DNA of 64,000 nt. Source: Novosphingobium sp. 32-60-15 (lineage in GTDB: Bacteria; Pseudomonadota; Alphaproteobacteria; Sphingomonadales; Sphingomonadaceae). Below, piece after piece: positions 47,030 to 54,623 of the stretch. Positions within the stretch are counted from its first letter, which is position 1. Every line of letters begins with the position of its first letter. The position numbers and the translations under genes were made by a program. Location of the stretch: the NCBI RefSeq assembly GCF_002280675.1, contig NZ_NCEN01000004.1, positions 1 through 64,000 on the forward strand, read 5' to 3'. Below the pieces are notes generated by a model that did no database searches, was not told where the DNA came from, and saw nothing but the letters and a program-made list of their open reading frames with translations.

Positions 47030-47044
47030 GTGGCTTGCCACTTG
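47027..47044. repeat. Inverted repeat between pdhC and the stress-protein gene
   Basis: CAAGTGGC and GCCACTTG form perfect eight-base arms around TT. The element lies 48 bases upstream of the universal-stress-protein ATG and about 105 bases upstream of pdhC on the other strand. It could act as a shared operator for the divergent genes. Confidence 0.45.
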
Positions 47045-47091
47045 CACCGCATACGAATTTGCCGGTAGTTGTGCACCAGAGGATCCAAAAC

Positions 47092-47550
47092 ATGCCACAA
47101 CGTATCTATCTCGTCATCATGGATGACACAGACGAAGCTCGCGCGGCATTGCGCTTTGCTGCAAGGCGCGCGGTTCGAACCGGTGGTGCTGTCCATATCC
47201 TCGCACTTGTCCCGCGCCAGCAATTCGTTGCCTTTGGCGGTGTGCAGGCAACGATTGAGGAAGAGGCGCGGGATCGCGCAGAAGTTTTGGCGATGGCCGC
47301 CGCCGGCAGCCTTGCCTCGGAATCGGGTCTAACGCCCGTCATTGCTGTAATGCAAGGCGATGGCCCCCAGTCTGTCCGCGCGTATCTTGGCGAACACCCT
47401 GAAATTTCGGCACTTGTCCTGGGTGCGGCTCTTGAAGGGAGTCCCGGCCCGTTGGTCACGCATTTTGCCGGGAACGTCGGCCAACTCCCCTGCCCGCTGA
47501 TGATTGTACCCGGCGGGCTAAGTGATGAAACGATTGACCGGGTGAGCTGA
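47092..47550 (+). CDS. Universal stress protein family
   Basis: The 152-residue protein resembles the UspA superfamily: IYLVIMDDTDEARAALRFAARRA at the start, a central GGAVHILALVP, and the C-terminal FAGNVGQLPCPLMIVPGGL. The ATP-binding GxxGxxG-S/T-V motif is not evident, since the corresponding region reads VLGAALEGSPGPLVTHF, so it may not bind ATP. The frame is open to 47035; ATG at 47092 fits the domain. It is divergent from pdhC, with a palindrome between, and is convergent with rnr. Confidence 0.82.
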   Translation: MPQRIYLVIMDDTDEARAALRFAARRAVRTGGAVHILALVPRQQFVAFGGVQATIEEEARDRAEVLAMAAAGSLASESGLTPVIAVMQGDGPQSVRAYLGEHPEISALVLGAALEGSPGPLVTHFAGNVGQLPCPLMIVPGGLSDETIDRVS

Positions 47551-47552
47551 CC

Positions 47553-49895
47553 TCAACGCTTACCTTTGCCCTGATGGCGGATATTTGAAGGACGGCCACG
47601 CTTTCCTGCGGGATGCGGCCCTTTGAACCCCGCGCCCTTGCTGCGCGGCTTGTGCTCAGACCGCCCGCCCCGCCGCTCAATTCCGCGCACGCCATCGGCC
47701 ACTTCAACCGGCTCAAACTTCAAGGCTCCAGTCAAAGGATTGGCTTCGGCAAGCCGAAGCTTGATTATCATACCCATGGTGAATTGCTCACCAGTGGTTT
47801 CACCGACCAGACGCTGCGCCTTTTCATCATAACCGAATCGTTCTGCGCCGAGCGTCGATATCGGCACTAACCCGTCGCCGCCCAAACCGATGATCGTGGC
47901 AAAAAGGCCGAACTTCTGCACGCCGGTGATGCGGGTATCAAAGACCTCTCCCACCTTACCTGAAAGCCATGCGGCCACATACCGGTCGATTGTATCCCGC
48001 TCAGCTTCCATCGCGCGGCGCTCTGCCACGCTCAAGGCCTCGGACACGCGCCCAAGATCTGACCGGTCACGGTCGGACAGGCCCGATGTTGCGGGAACAT
48101 CGGCATCAGGACGGGGTTGTTCAAGCTTGTAAGCATCCACCAGCGCGCGGTGCACCAGCAAGTCCGAATAGCGCCGGATGGGCGAGGTGAAGTGCGCATA
48201 ACTGCCCAATGCCAAACCAAAATGCCCGGCATTGCGCGGTCCGTAATAGGCCTGTGTCTGGCTGCGCAGCACGGCCTCCATCACCAGTGCCTTCTCAGTA
48301 TCGTCAGACACATCTTTGAGCATGCGGTTGAACAATGATGGCGTGACAACCTGGCCCAAGGTCAGCGTCCGCTCGAATGTGGCGAGGTACTCTTTCAGGG
48401 CAATCAGCTTTTCGCGGCTGGGCGGTTCGTGGATACGATATACTACCGGGGCGACCTTCGCTTCCAGCGCCTTGGCCGCCGCCACGTTGGCGGCAATCAT
48501 GAAATCCTCGACCACGCGATGCGCATCAAGCCGCTCGCGCAGCGCGATTTCTGCAATCTTACCTTGCGCATCAAGCACGACCCGCCGTTCGGGCAGATCG
48601 AGATCAAGCGGGTCACGATCCTTGCGGGCATGCTCAAGCAAACGCCATGCGTCCCAGAGGTTCGTCAGATGCAGAGCAGCCTCGCCCGTATCGATCCGCC
48701 GCTGCGCCTCTTCATAAGCAATCACCTCGGCGATGCGCACCAAGGCGCGGGTAAAGCGCCATTCCTTGATCCGGCCTTGCGCATCAATCGACATATGACA
48801 CGCCATCGCAGCCCGATCTGCGCCGGCTTTGAGAGAGCAGACATCCGCGCTCAATACTTCCGGCAGCATCGGCACGACCCGATCCGGGAAATAGACAGAG
48901 TTGCCGCGTTTGCGGGCCTCACGGTCAATCTGGCCACCGGGACGGACATAAAAGCTTACGTCCGCAATCGCCACAAGAGCACGGAAGCCGCCTTCGCCAT
49001 CGGGTTCGGCCCAAATCGCGTCATCGTGATCGCGCGCGTCACTTGGGTCGATGGCGACAATGGGCAGATGCCGCAAGTCCTCACGGTGATCTTCGCTGAG
49101 CGACAGACGTGCCGCGATATCGCCTTCATCCAGTGCCTCGGCCGGGAAGATAAACGGGATGCCGTGCTTGTGAATGGCTATCAGGCTGAAGGCTCTAGGT
49201 GCCAGTGGATCGCCCAACACGGCAGTCACGCGCATGCCCGCACGCGCTGAACGGCCAGCTGGTTCAGCGAGAACGAGCTGTCCAGCCTCGGCCCCGCCAA
49301 GATCAGAGATCGGCACGGCATTGCGCACGCGCTTATCAACCGGCGCGAGCCACCCTTTGCCCGTGCCATCCAGTTCGACAACGCCAAGCAATTGCTCGTC
49401 ATTGGTGGCGAGTTTCTTCATGGGGTGGGCCAGCCAGCCATTACCGACTTCCTCGGTCCGCGCCAACACGCGGTCCCCTACCTTAAGCGCTGCTTGCCGA
49501 TCCCGGACCTTGCCGCGTGGTTCGATAACGCGCAGCCGCGGCGGCGGGCTGGCATCGTCAGGCTGCCATGAATCAGGGATGGCATAAGCTTCGCCGTCCT
49601 CAATCTCCAACACGCGCAAAACGGTTACGCGCGGCACTCCGCCCATTGCGTGAAACGCGCTGCGGTTGCCGTCGATCAGGCCTTCTTCGGCCATATCTTT
49701 CAGCAAGGCTTTGAGCGCAATCTTCTCGGCGCCCTTGAGGCCAAACGCCTTGGACATTTCCCGCTTGCCAGCAGGTTCATCAGACTGCGCAATGAAATCG
49801 AGGATTTGCTCACGTGTGGGCATGCCCTGAGGAAGCTTGTGCGACGATTTCGGCGGGAATTTGCTATTTACCATTTCCGGCATGTGGTCGTTCAC
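47553..49895 (-). CDS. rnr: Ribonuclease R
   Basis: RNase R is a 3'-to-5' exoribonuclease that degrades structured RNA, including rRNA and mRNA hairpins. The product of up to 780 residues has an N-terminal helix-turn-helix-like region and cold-shock domains. The RNB catalytic domain carries metal-binding aspartates in AIDPSDARDHDDAIW. An S1 domain follows (FDTRITGVQKFGLFATI), and a basic tail ends GKGKR. The start is uncertain: GTG at 49895 and ATG at 49883 both lie in a strong hairpin, and ATG at 49874 lies immediately after it. None has a clear ribosome site. Confidence 0.95.
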   Translation of the reverse strand: MNDHMPEMVNSKFPPKSSHKLPQGMPTREQILDFIAQSDEPAGKREMSKAFGLKGAEKIALKALLKDMAEEGLIDGNRSAFHAMGGVPRVTVLRVLEIEDGEAYAIPDSWQPDDASPPPRLRVIEPRGKVRDRQAALKVGDRVLARTEEVGNGWLAHPMKKLATNDEQLLGVVELDGTGKGWLAPVDKRVRNAVPISDLGGAEAGQLVLAEPAGRSARAGMRVTAVLGDPLAPRAFSLIAIHKHGIPFIFPAEALDEGDIAARLSLSEDHREDLRHLPIVAIDPSDARDHDDAIWAEPDGEGGFRALVAIADVSFYVRPGGQIDREARKRGNSVYFPDRVVPMLPEVLSADVCSLKAGADRAAMACHMSIDAQGRIKEWRFTRALVRIAEVIAYEEAQRRIDTGEAALHLTNLWDAWRLLEHARKDRDPLDLDLPERRVVLDAQGKIAEIALRERLDAHRVVEDFMIAANVAAAKALEAKVAPVVYRIHEPPSREKLIALKEYLATFERTLTLGQVVTPSLFNRMLKDVSDDTEKALVMEAVLRSQTQAYYGPRNAGHFGLALGSYAHFTSPIRRYSDLLVHRALVDAYKLEQPRPDADVPATSGLSDRDRSDLGRVSEALSVAERRAMEAERDTIDRYVAAWLSGKVGEVFDTRITGVQKFGLFATIIGLGGDGLVPISTLGAERFGYDEKAQRLVGETTGEQFTMGMIIKLRLAEANPLTGALKFEPVEVADGVRGIERRGGRSEHKPRSKGAGFKGPHPAGKRGRPSNIRHQGKGKR

Positions 49896-49904
49896 ATGCC
49901 GGAA
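49875..49904 (-). promoter_or_regulatory. Perfect 12-base-pair hairpin on the rnr start region
   Basis: TTCCGGCATGTG and CACATGCCGGAA are perfect inverted repeats of 12 bases with a six-base loop. In the rnr transcript two possible start codons fall inside the stem, and a third lies directly after it. No T-run follows on the minus strand, so it does not look like a simple terminator. It may control translation or stability of the rnr mRNA. Confidence 0.55.
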
Positions 49905-49916
49905 GGCAAGCAGTCT

Positions 49917-50255
49917 TCAAGGCTTGGGTAATGGCGCGAACTGGCCGCCGGGCACAGCCGACGCTACCGGGCTTTGCGCACCGGTTGCGCTGACCGCACT
50001 TACGCCAAACAGCCAGTCATCGGCCCGCACTCCTGGAAAACTGGCTGAAAGCGCCGATGTCTCGACCACTTTTGTCTCCCACATCGGTGCATCTGTGCGG
50101 CGCTGCCACACAATATAATACGACGCTCCGGCCACCGCCTGCCACTCCAGTTCGGTTGATGTTTGCACCGCGCCTTTCACCTTGGGCGCAGGCGGTATTG
50201 GCGCAGCAGCAAGCGCTGCCAAGGCCCGCACGTTCAACCGCGTCACTTTGGCAAG
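49917..50255 (-). pseudogene. Detached C-terminal domain of the M28 peptidase
   Basis: This open frame is in the same reading frame as the M28 peptidase and directly follows its TAA codon. It begins LAKVTRLNVRALAALAAAP, the usual continuation after the catalytic domain. A fibronectin-III-like or related beta domain follows (ELEWQAVAGASYYIVWQRR to FGVSAVSATG). With the stop read through, the protein would be 440 residues. Its first usual start codon is a GTG at 50246 without a good ribosome site, so it may not be translated. Confidence 0.7.
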
Positions 50256-51239
50256 TTAGGGGAAATCCATTTCATCAATGGTATCGCCAAACTTCACGCC
50301 GTTTTCGATGCGCAAGTCTTGATGCTGGTGTTCATAGTCTTCAACCGCCACGCTGAACCGGATTGCAGGGAAGCCCTTGTCTGAAAACGGCAATTGATCG
50401 CCGCCGCGACCCATCCGGTCTGCGCGCCAGATCTGCCGCACAGCAAGGCCTTTGGCATCCTCTGCCGCAAGTCCGCCGATCCATCGTGCGATATTGCGCG
50501 AAGGGCTGTCGTTCTCCCCCCCAAAGCGCCGCATTTGCGCGCGCAACGCATCGGTAGCATCTGCGCGCAGACCTTCGGACAGGACGCGGACATGCTTGTC
50601 ATCACGATAACCATCGGACCCGCGTGAGCCGCCGACGATATCGTTGTTGAGCACGGCTTTGACTGTCCAGCCTTGCTCTGCGGCATAATCGGCCAGCAAT
50701 TTGCCGCCCAGCAACCCCTGCTCTTCACCTGACAAAGCGGCGTAGATGATGGTCGCTGGATACTTTAGTTGAGAAAGTACACGCGCTGCTTCCATAACCA
50801 ACGCAACGCCCGAGGCGTCGTCATTGGCGCCTGGCGCATCGCTTGTCGCATCAAGAATTTGGCTGACGCGGCTGTCAATATGTCCTTGAACAATAACGAC
50901 TTCTTTCGGCCGTTCTGTCCCGCGCTGGATCGCGACGACATTGACAAGACGAGTCGGCACCGGCACCCGGTCACCCGCAATCATCCGTTCGGGCAGCACA
51001 ACGTCAAGGCAGCCACCGCACGCAGCGGAAGTTTTGCGGAACTCGGCCTCTGCCCAATTTCGTGCAGCACCAATGCCGCGTTCGGGATCTGTTTGGGTGG
51101 AAAGCGTGTGCCGTGTCCCAAAGCCCACCATCCGCTCAACATCGGCGCGCAACCGCGTTTCGTTAATCGCGTCCTCTGGCGCTGCGGCCATTGCAGCGGT
51201 GGAAACGACCAGCGATAAGAACGGGAGACAAATGCGCAT
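50256..51239 (-). CDS. M28-family zinc aminopeptidase, truncated by in-frame TAA
   Basis: The 327-residue product has a signal peptide (MRICLPFLSLVVSTAAMAAA) and the M28 zinc-peptidase pattern. It shows VVIVQGHIDSR with the first His, GANDDASGVALVMEAARVL with the bridging Asp, SGEEQGLLGG with the catalytic Glu, VLNNDIVGGS, and a late His in YEHQHQ. It should hydrolyse peptides or related amides in the periplasm. The frame stops at TAA (50258-50256) right after DEMDFP, where a Tyr codon would be expected. The catalytic part may still fold. The start could also be at 51257. It follows the proS terminator. Confidence 0.82.
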   Translation of the reverse strand: MRICLPFLSLVVSTAAMAAAPEDAINETRLRADVERMVGFGTRHTLSTQTDPERGIGAARNWAEAEFRKTSAACGGCLDVVLPERMIAGDRVPVPTRLVNVVAIQRGTERPKEVVIVQGHIDSRVSQILDATSDAPGANDDASGVALVMEAARVLSQLKYPATIIYAALSGEEQGLLGGKLLADYAAEQGWTVKAVLNNDIVGGSRGSDGYRDDKHVRVLSEGLRADATDALRAQMRRFGGENDSPSRNIARWIGGLAAEDAKGLAVRQIWRADRMGRGGDQLPFSDKGFPAIRFSVAVEDYEHQHQDLRIENGVKFGDTIDEMDFP

Positions 51240-51285
51240 GACCACAGGTTTACGCATATCGCTGCAACAGCCAAGTGGCCGATGC

Positions 51286-51317
51286 AAAAAGGGTGGTGAC
51301 ACGCGCCACCACCCATA
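51286..51317 (-). terminator. Rho-independent terminator after proS
   Basis: On the minus strand GGGTGGTG and CACCACCC form a perfect eight-base stem with an eight-base loop, followed by five T residues. It lies just past the proS stop and separates proS from the M28 peptidase gene. Confidence 0.8.
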
Positions 51318-51320
51318 AAA

Positions 51321-52868
51321 TCAGTATGAACGTGCGATCAGGATCGTTTCCACCGCTGGCTCACCGGTAAACGGGCAAAGGCCCGTCGGCTTAGGTGCGT
51401 CCAGCGGCGTATTGCGGATGGTGAGCTTCAACGCTTTGAGCTGTTCGACCACTTTATCAAGTGCAGCACCGGTCGGTTTGGACCAGCCCATTTCCACCCA
51501 GCCCGGAAACTTTGCGCTGTCGTTGAAATATTCGGCAAGGCCTGCCAGATCGGTAACGTCACGCACGATCAGCGCATCGCGGCGCGCGCGTGCCTCGGCA
51601 TAAAGACCCGATTGGACCGCCTCCAGTTGCGCCGCTGCTCCGGCGATAAAGTCCTCTTTTGACTGACCGACAAAGTTCGGTTTGGCATCAGCGCGCCAAA
51701 GCTGGTCACGACGCAGCGCGGACACTTGTCCACCCTCGGCGTCACGTCCACCAATTTCAAGGATAAGCGGCACTCCCTTCTTGACCCAGGCCCACCGCTT
51801 TTGCGTGGCTTTGCCCGGACGCTTGTCAAGCAGCACGCGAACCCGCTCGTCAAATACGGATTGCTTGGACAAACTTGCGCGGATTTCCTCGCAGTAGGCC
51901 AGCAACGCTTCGTCGCCATCGTTATCACGCAGCATCGGCAGGATCACGATTTGCTGCGGTGCAACTTGCGGTGGCACGCGCAAACCATCGTCATCACCGT
52001 GGGTCATGATAACGCCGCCAATCAAACGGGTTGAAACGCCCCATGACGTCGTGTGCGCCAGCGCCTGTTGGCCTTCCTTGTCCTGATAGCGAATGCCGGC
52101 AGACTGCGCGAAAGTGGTGCCCAGATAATGCGAGGTTCCGGCTTGCAGCGCCTTTCCGTCCTGCATCATCGCTTCGATGGAGAACGTCTCAACCGCGCCG
52201 GGGAATCGTTCATTTTCAGGCTTCGGCCCGGCAATCACCGGCATCGAAAGTGGGCCTTCGGCAAAGGCACGGTACATTTCCAAAGCCCGCAGCGTTTCGG
52301 TCATCGCATCGGCTTCATCAGCGTGCGCGGTATGGCCTTCTTGCCACAGGAACTCGCTGGTGCGCAGGAACATGCGGGTGCGCATTTCCCAGCGCACAAC
52401 ATTGGCCCACTGGTTCACCATCAGCGGCAGATCACGCCACGATTGCACCCAGCGCGCCATCGCAGCACCGATTACTGTTTCCGATGTCGGACGAACCACC
52501 AGCGGCTCTTCCAGCTTTGCCTCAGGATCAGGCACCAGACCGCCCTTACCATCCGCAATCAGGCGGTGATGGGTGACAACCGCCATTTCTTTGGCAAAAC
52601 CGTCAACGTGTTCCGCCTCTTTGGCGAAATAAGACAGCGGAATAAACAGCGGGAAGTAGCAGTTCTCTACCCCGGCCTCTTTGATTTGTGCATCCATCAG
52701 CTTCTGGATGCGTTCCCAAATGCCATAGCCCCACGGCTTGATAACCATGCAGCCGCGTACGCCGGATTCCTCGGCGAGTTCGGCTTCGGCAATGACGGCT
52801 TGATACCATTGGGCAAAGTCGTCGGCGCGCTTCACATTGAGCGCATGCTTGATCGTAGGCTGGTTCAT
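51321..52868 (-). CDS. proS: Prolyl-tRNA synthetase, archaeal/eukaryotic-like type
   Basis: ProS charges tRNA-Pro with proline. The 515-residue product begins FAQWYQAVIAEAELAEES, then GCMVIKPWGYGIWERIQK. This is the pattern of the archaeal/eukaryotic-like ProRS and not of the E. coli type with its editing insertion. The class II motif 2 region includes RWEMRTRMFLRTSEFLWQEGHT. The chain ends ILIARSY with a terminal Tyr, a feature of this ProRS type. Only one Cys (GLCPFTGEPA) remains of the zinc-binding C-terminal domain. ATG at 52868 was chosen (MNQPTIKHALN) over the open frame to 52919. Confidence 0.94.
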   Translation of the reverse strand: MNQPTIKHALNVKRADDFAQWYQAVIAEAELAEESGVRGCMVIKPWGYGIWERIQKLMDAQIKEAGVENCYFPLFIPLSYFAKEAEHVDGFAKEMAVVTHHRLIADGKGGLVPDPEAKLEEPLVVRPTSETVIGAAMARWVQSWRDLPLMVNQWANVVRWEMRTRMFLRTSEFLWQEGHTAHADEADAMTETLRALEMYRAFAEGPLSMPVIAGPKPENERFPGAVETFSIEAMMQDGKALQAGTSHYLGTTFAQSAGIRYQDKEGQQALAHTTSWGVSTRLIGGVIMTHGDDDGLRVPPQVAPQQIVILPMLRDNDGDEALLAYCEEIRASLSKQSVFDERVRVLLDKRPGKATQKRWAWVKKGVPLILEIGGRDAEGGQVSALRRDQLWRADAKPNFVGQSKEDFIAGAAAQLEAVQSGLYAEARARRDALIVRDVTDLAGLAEYFNDSAKFPGWVEMGWSKPTGAALDKVVEQLKALKLTIRNTPLDAPKPTGLCPFTGEPAVETILIARSY

Positions 52869-52934
52869 GGCTTGCGCGTTAAGGCGCAAACGCGTTTCCC
52901 GCAATGCCGGATTCGGCATTGCGGGAACGGTTGC

Positions 52935-53486
52935 CTACTTCGCTAGCTGATCAAGCTTCTTCTGCATTTCGGCCATTTGCGCCCGCAATGCGTCAAGCTC
53001 CCCGCCTTCAGCGGCTGGCTTTTCGTCATCCTTGAGGACAGTCCCGGGGACGAAGGCTGCTGCTGCAGCCTTGAACATTTCCATGTTGCGCTGGGCGATT
53101 TGTGCCAACGGGTTTGTCCCGATACTTTCCTCGATAGCCTTGCGCATTTTGGCCTGGTTATCGCGGAAATGGTCCATCGAAGCTTCAAGATAACCCGGCA
53201 GGAAAGCCTGCATCGAATTTCCATACATCGAGATCAACTGGCGCAAGAAGTTCGTCGGCAGAATCTGCTCGCCCGCAGCTTCTTCGTCCATGATGATCTG
53301 GGTCAGAATAGCGTGCGTGAGGTCCGCGCCCGTCTTGGCATCCATCACTTTGAAGTCGACATTATCCTTCACCATCTGTGCCAGATGATCGAGCGTAATG
53401 TAGCTTGAAGTGCTGGTGTTATAGAGGCGGCGATTGGCGTATTTCTTGATTATTACGGTTTCGCCGGTCTTGGATTCACTGGACAT
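52935..53486 (-). CDS. phaR: Polyhydroxyalkanoate synthesis regulator PhaR
   Basis: PhaR binds DNA and polyhydroxyalkanoate granules and represses phasin and storage genes. The 183-residue product has the N-terminal PHB_acc_N domain (IIKKYANRRLYNTSTSSYIT, then LDHLAQMV) and the middle domain (ILTQIIMDEEAAGEQILP, MYGNSMQAFLPGYLEASM). A C-terminal heptad-like tail LRAQMAEMQKKLDQLAK follows. ATG at 53486 (MSSESKTG) is more likely than the one at 53501. No phaC or phasin gene lies in the window. Confidence 0.93.
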   Translation of the reverse strand: MSSESKTGETVIIKKYANRRLYNTSTSSYITLDHLAQMVKDNVDFKVMDAKTGADLTHAILTQIIMDEEAAGEQILPTNFLRQLISMYGNSMQAFLPGYLEASMDHFRDNQAKMRKAIEESIGTNPLAQIAQRNMEMFKAAAAAFVPGTVLKDDEKPAAEGGELDALRAQMAEMQKKLDQLAK

Positions 53487-53573
53487 GGAATGCGGCCCCA
53501 TATGAGATAAAGGCTTTTAGCATGTGCAGCATGTGCGGCGCAACAATTCTTAATAACCGCGCGAGGCAAGGCG

Positions 53574-54623
53574 TTACCGCGAAAACCTCTGCCCCAGAAG
53601 GGTCAACAATTCATATTGCGACAAGCCGCTTGTTTGCGCAGCCAAAGGCAAATCATAAACCGCGCCAAGCCAATCCCCTTCGCGGCAATCGGGAACATCG
53701 CTCAAATCGACGATTGTCAGGTCCATTGAAACACGCCCGAGCACGGGCACTTCGCGGCCTTGCCACGCAAATCGCCCTTTCCCCGACCAGCATCGCAAAT
53801 AACCATCGGCATATCCCACGCCCAAGATCCCGACGCGCATCGGCCCTGCGGCGGTAAAGGTTGCATTGTAGCCGACGCAATCTCCAGCCTGCAGCGTGCG
53901 GACTTGCACAATAGCTGCTTCTGGAAAGGCCACTTGGGCAATCCTGCCCGCAAATTCCGGTCGCACGATGCCGCCGTATAAGGCTATGCCCGGACGCGTA
54001 AGGTCAGCATGATAGGCACGTCCCAACGCGATACCTGCGCTGTTGGCAAGGCTGTAGCGTTTTGCAGTGACAAGCTGCCGAATGCCCTCAAAACTTGCCA
54101 ACTGTCTGGCATTTTGCACGACATTTTCATCCGCACTGGCAAGATGGCTAAGGCAAATGTCGATATCCAGCGAGGCGAATATAGCATCGCCAAGGTCGTC
54201 CAAGGCAAAGCCCAGGCGATTCATTCCGCTATCCACCATGACATGGCAGGGCCCGCCGCCAGCCTCAATCCACCGCCGTGCCTGCGGCAGGCTGTTCAAC
54301 ACCGGCCTTGTACCGGTCGCCTGTGCAAAGCCGACATCCTGCGCATTCAAGGGGCCGTGCAGAACCGCGATTTGTTCAGCGGGCACATGGGCCAGCAATT
54401 CGGGCACTTCGCCCCAATGCGCGACAAAAAAAGCGCGGCAACCAGCCCCGGCCAAAGCTTGTGTTATTGTGCCCGAGCCAAGCCCGTATGCATTGGCCTT
54501 TACCGCAGCACCAGCAGTTGCCGCCCCCGACATTGCATCCAATATGCGCCAGTTTGCGCCGAGCGCAGCATCATCCATCCGCAGGCGCAATGAAGAAGGG
54601 GGCGGGGAGATAATCTCAATCAT
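53574..54623 (-). CDS. alr: Alanine racemase
   Basis: Alr makes D-alanine for peptidoglycan using pyridoxal phosphate. The 349-residue product has the PLP-binding Lys42 in AVKANAYGLGSG. VMVDSGMNRLGF, VGYNATF with the catalytic Tyr, and VSMDLTIVDLSD near the C-terminus complete the family pattern. It overlaps the upstream MFS gene by eight bases on the minus strand. No signal peptide is present. Confidence 0.95.
   Translation of the reverse strand: MIEIISPPPSSLRLRMDDAALGANWRILDAMSGAATAGAAVKANAYGLGSGTITQALAGAGCRAFFVAHWGEVPELLAHVPAEQIAVLHGPLNAQDVGFAQATGTRPVLNSLPQARRWIEAGGGPCHVMVDSGMNRLGFALDDLGDAIFASLDIDICLSHLASADENVVQNARQLASFEGIRQLVTAKRYSLANSAGIALGRAYHADLTRPGIALYGGIVRPEFAGRIAQVAFPEAAIVQVRTLQAGDCVGYNATFTAAGPMRVGILGVGYADGYLRCWSGKGRFAWQGREVPVLGRVSMDLTIVDLSDVPDCREGDWLGAVYDLPLAAQTSGLSQYELLTLLGQRFSR

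Noticed and set aside
49917-50246. The 109-codon frame as an independent gene
   Set aside because: It is in frame with the M28 peptidase directly after its TAA and continues that protein's sequence, so it is better read as a detached C-terminal part.
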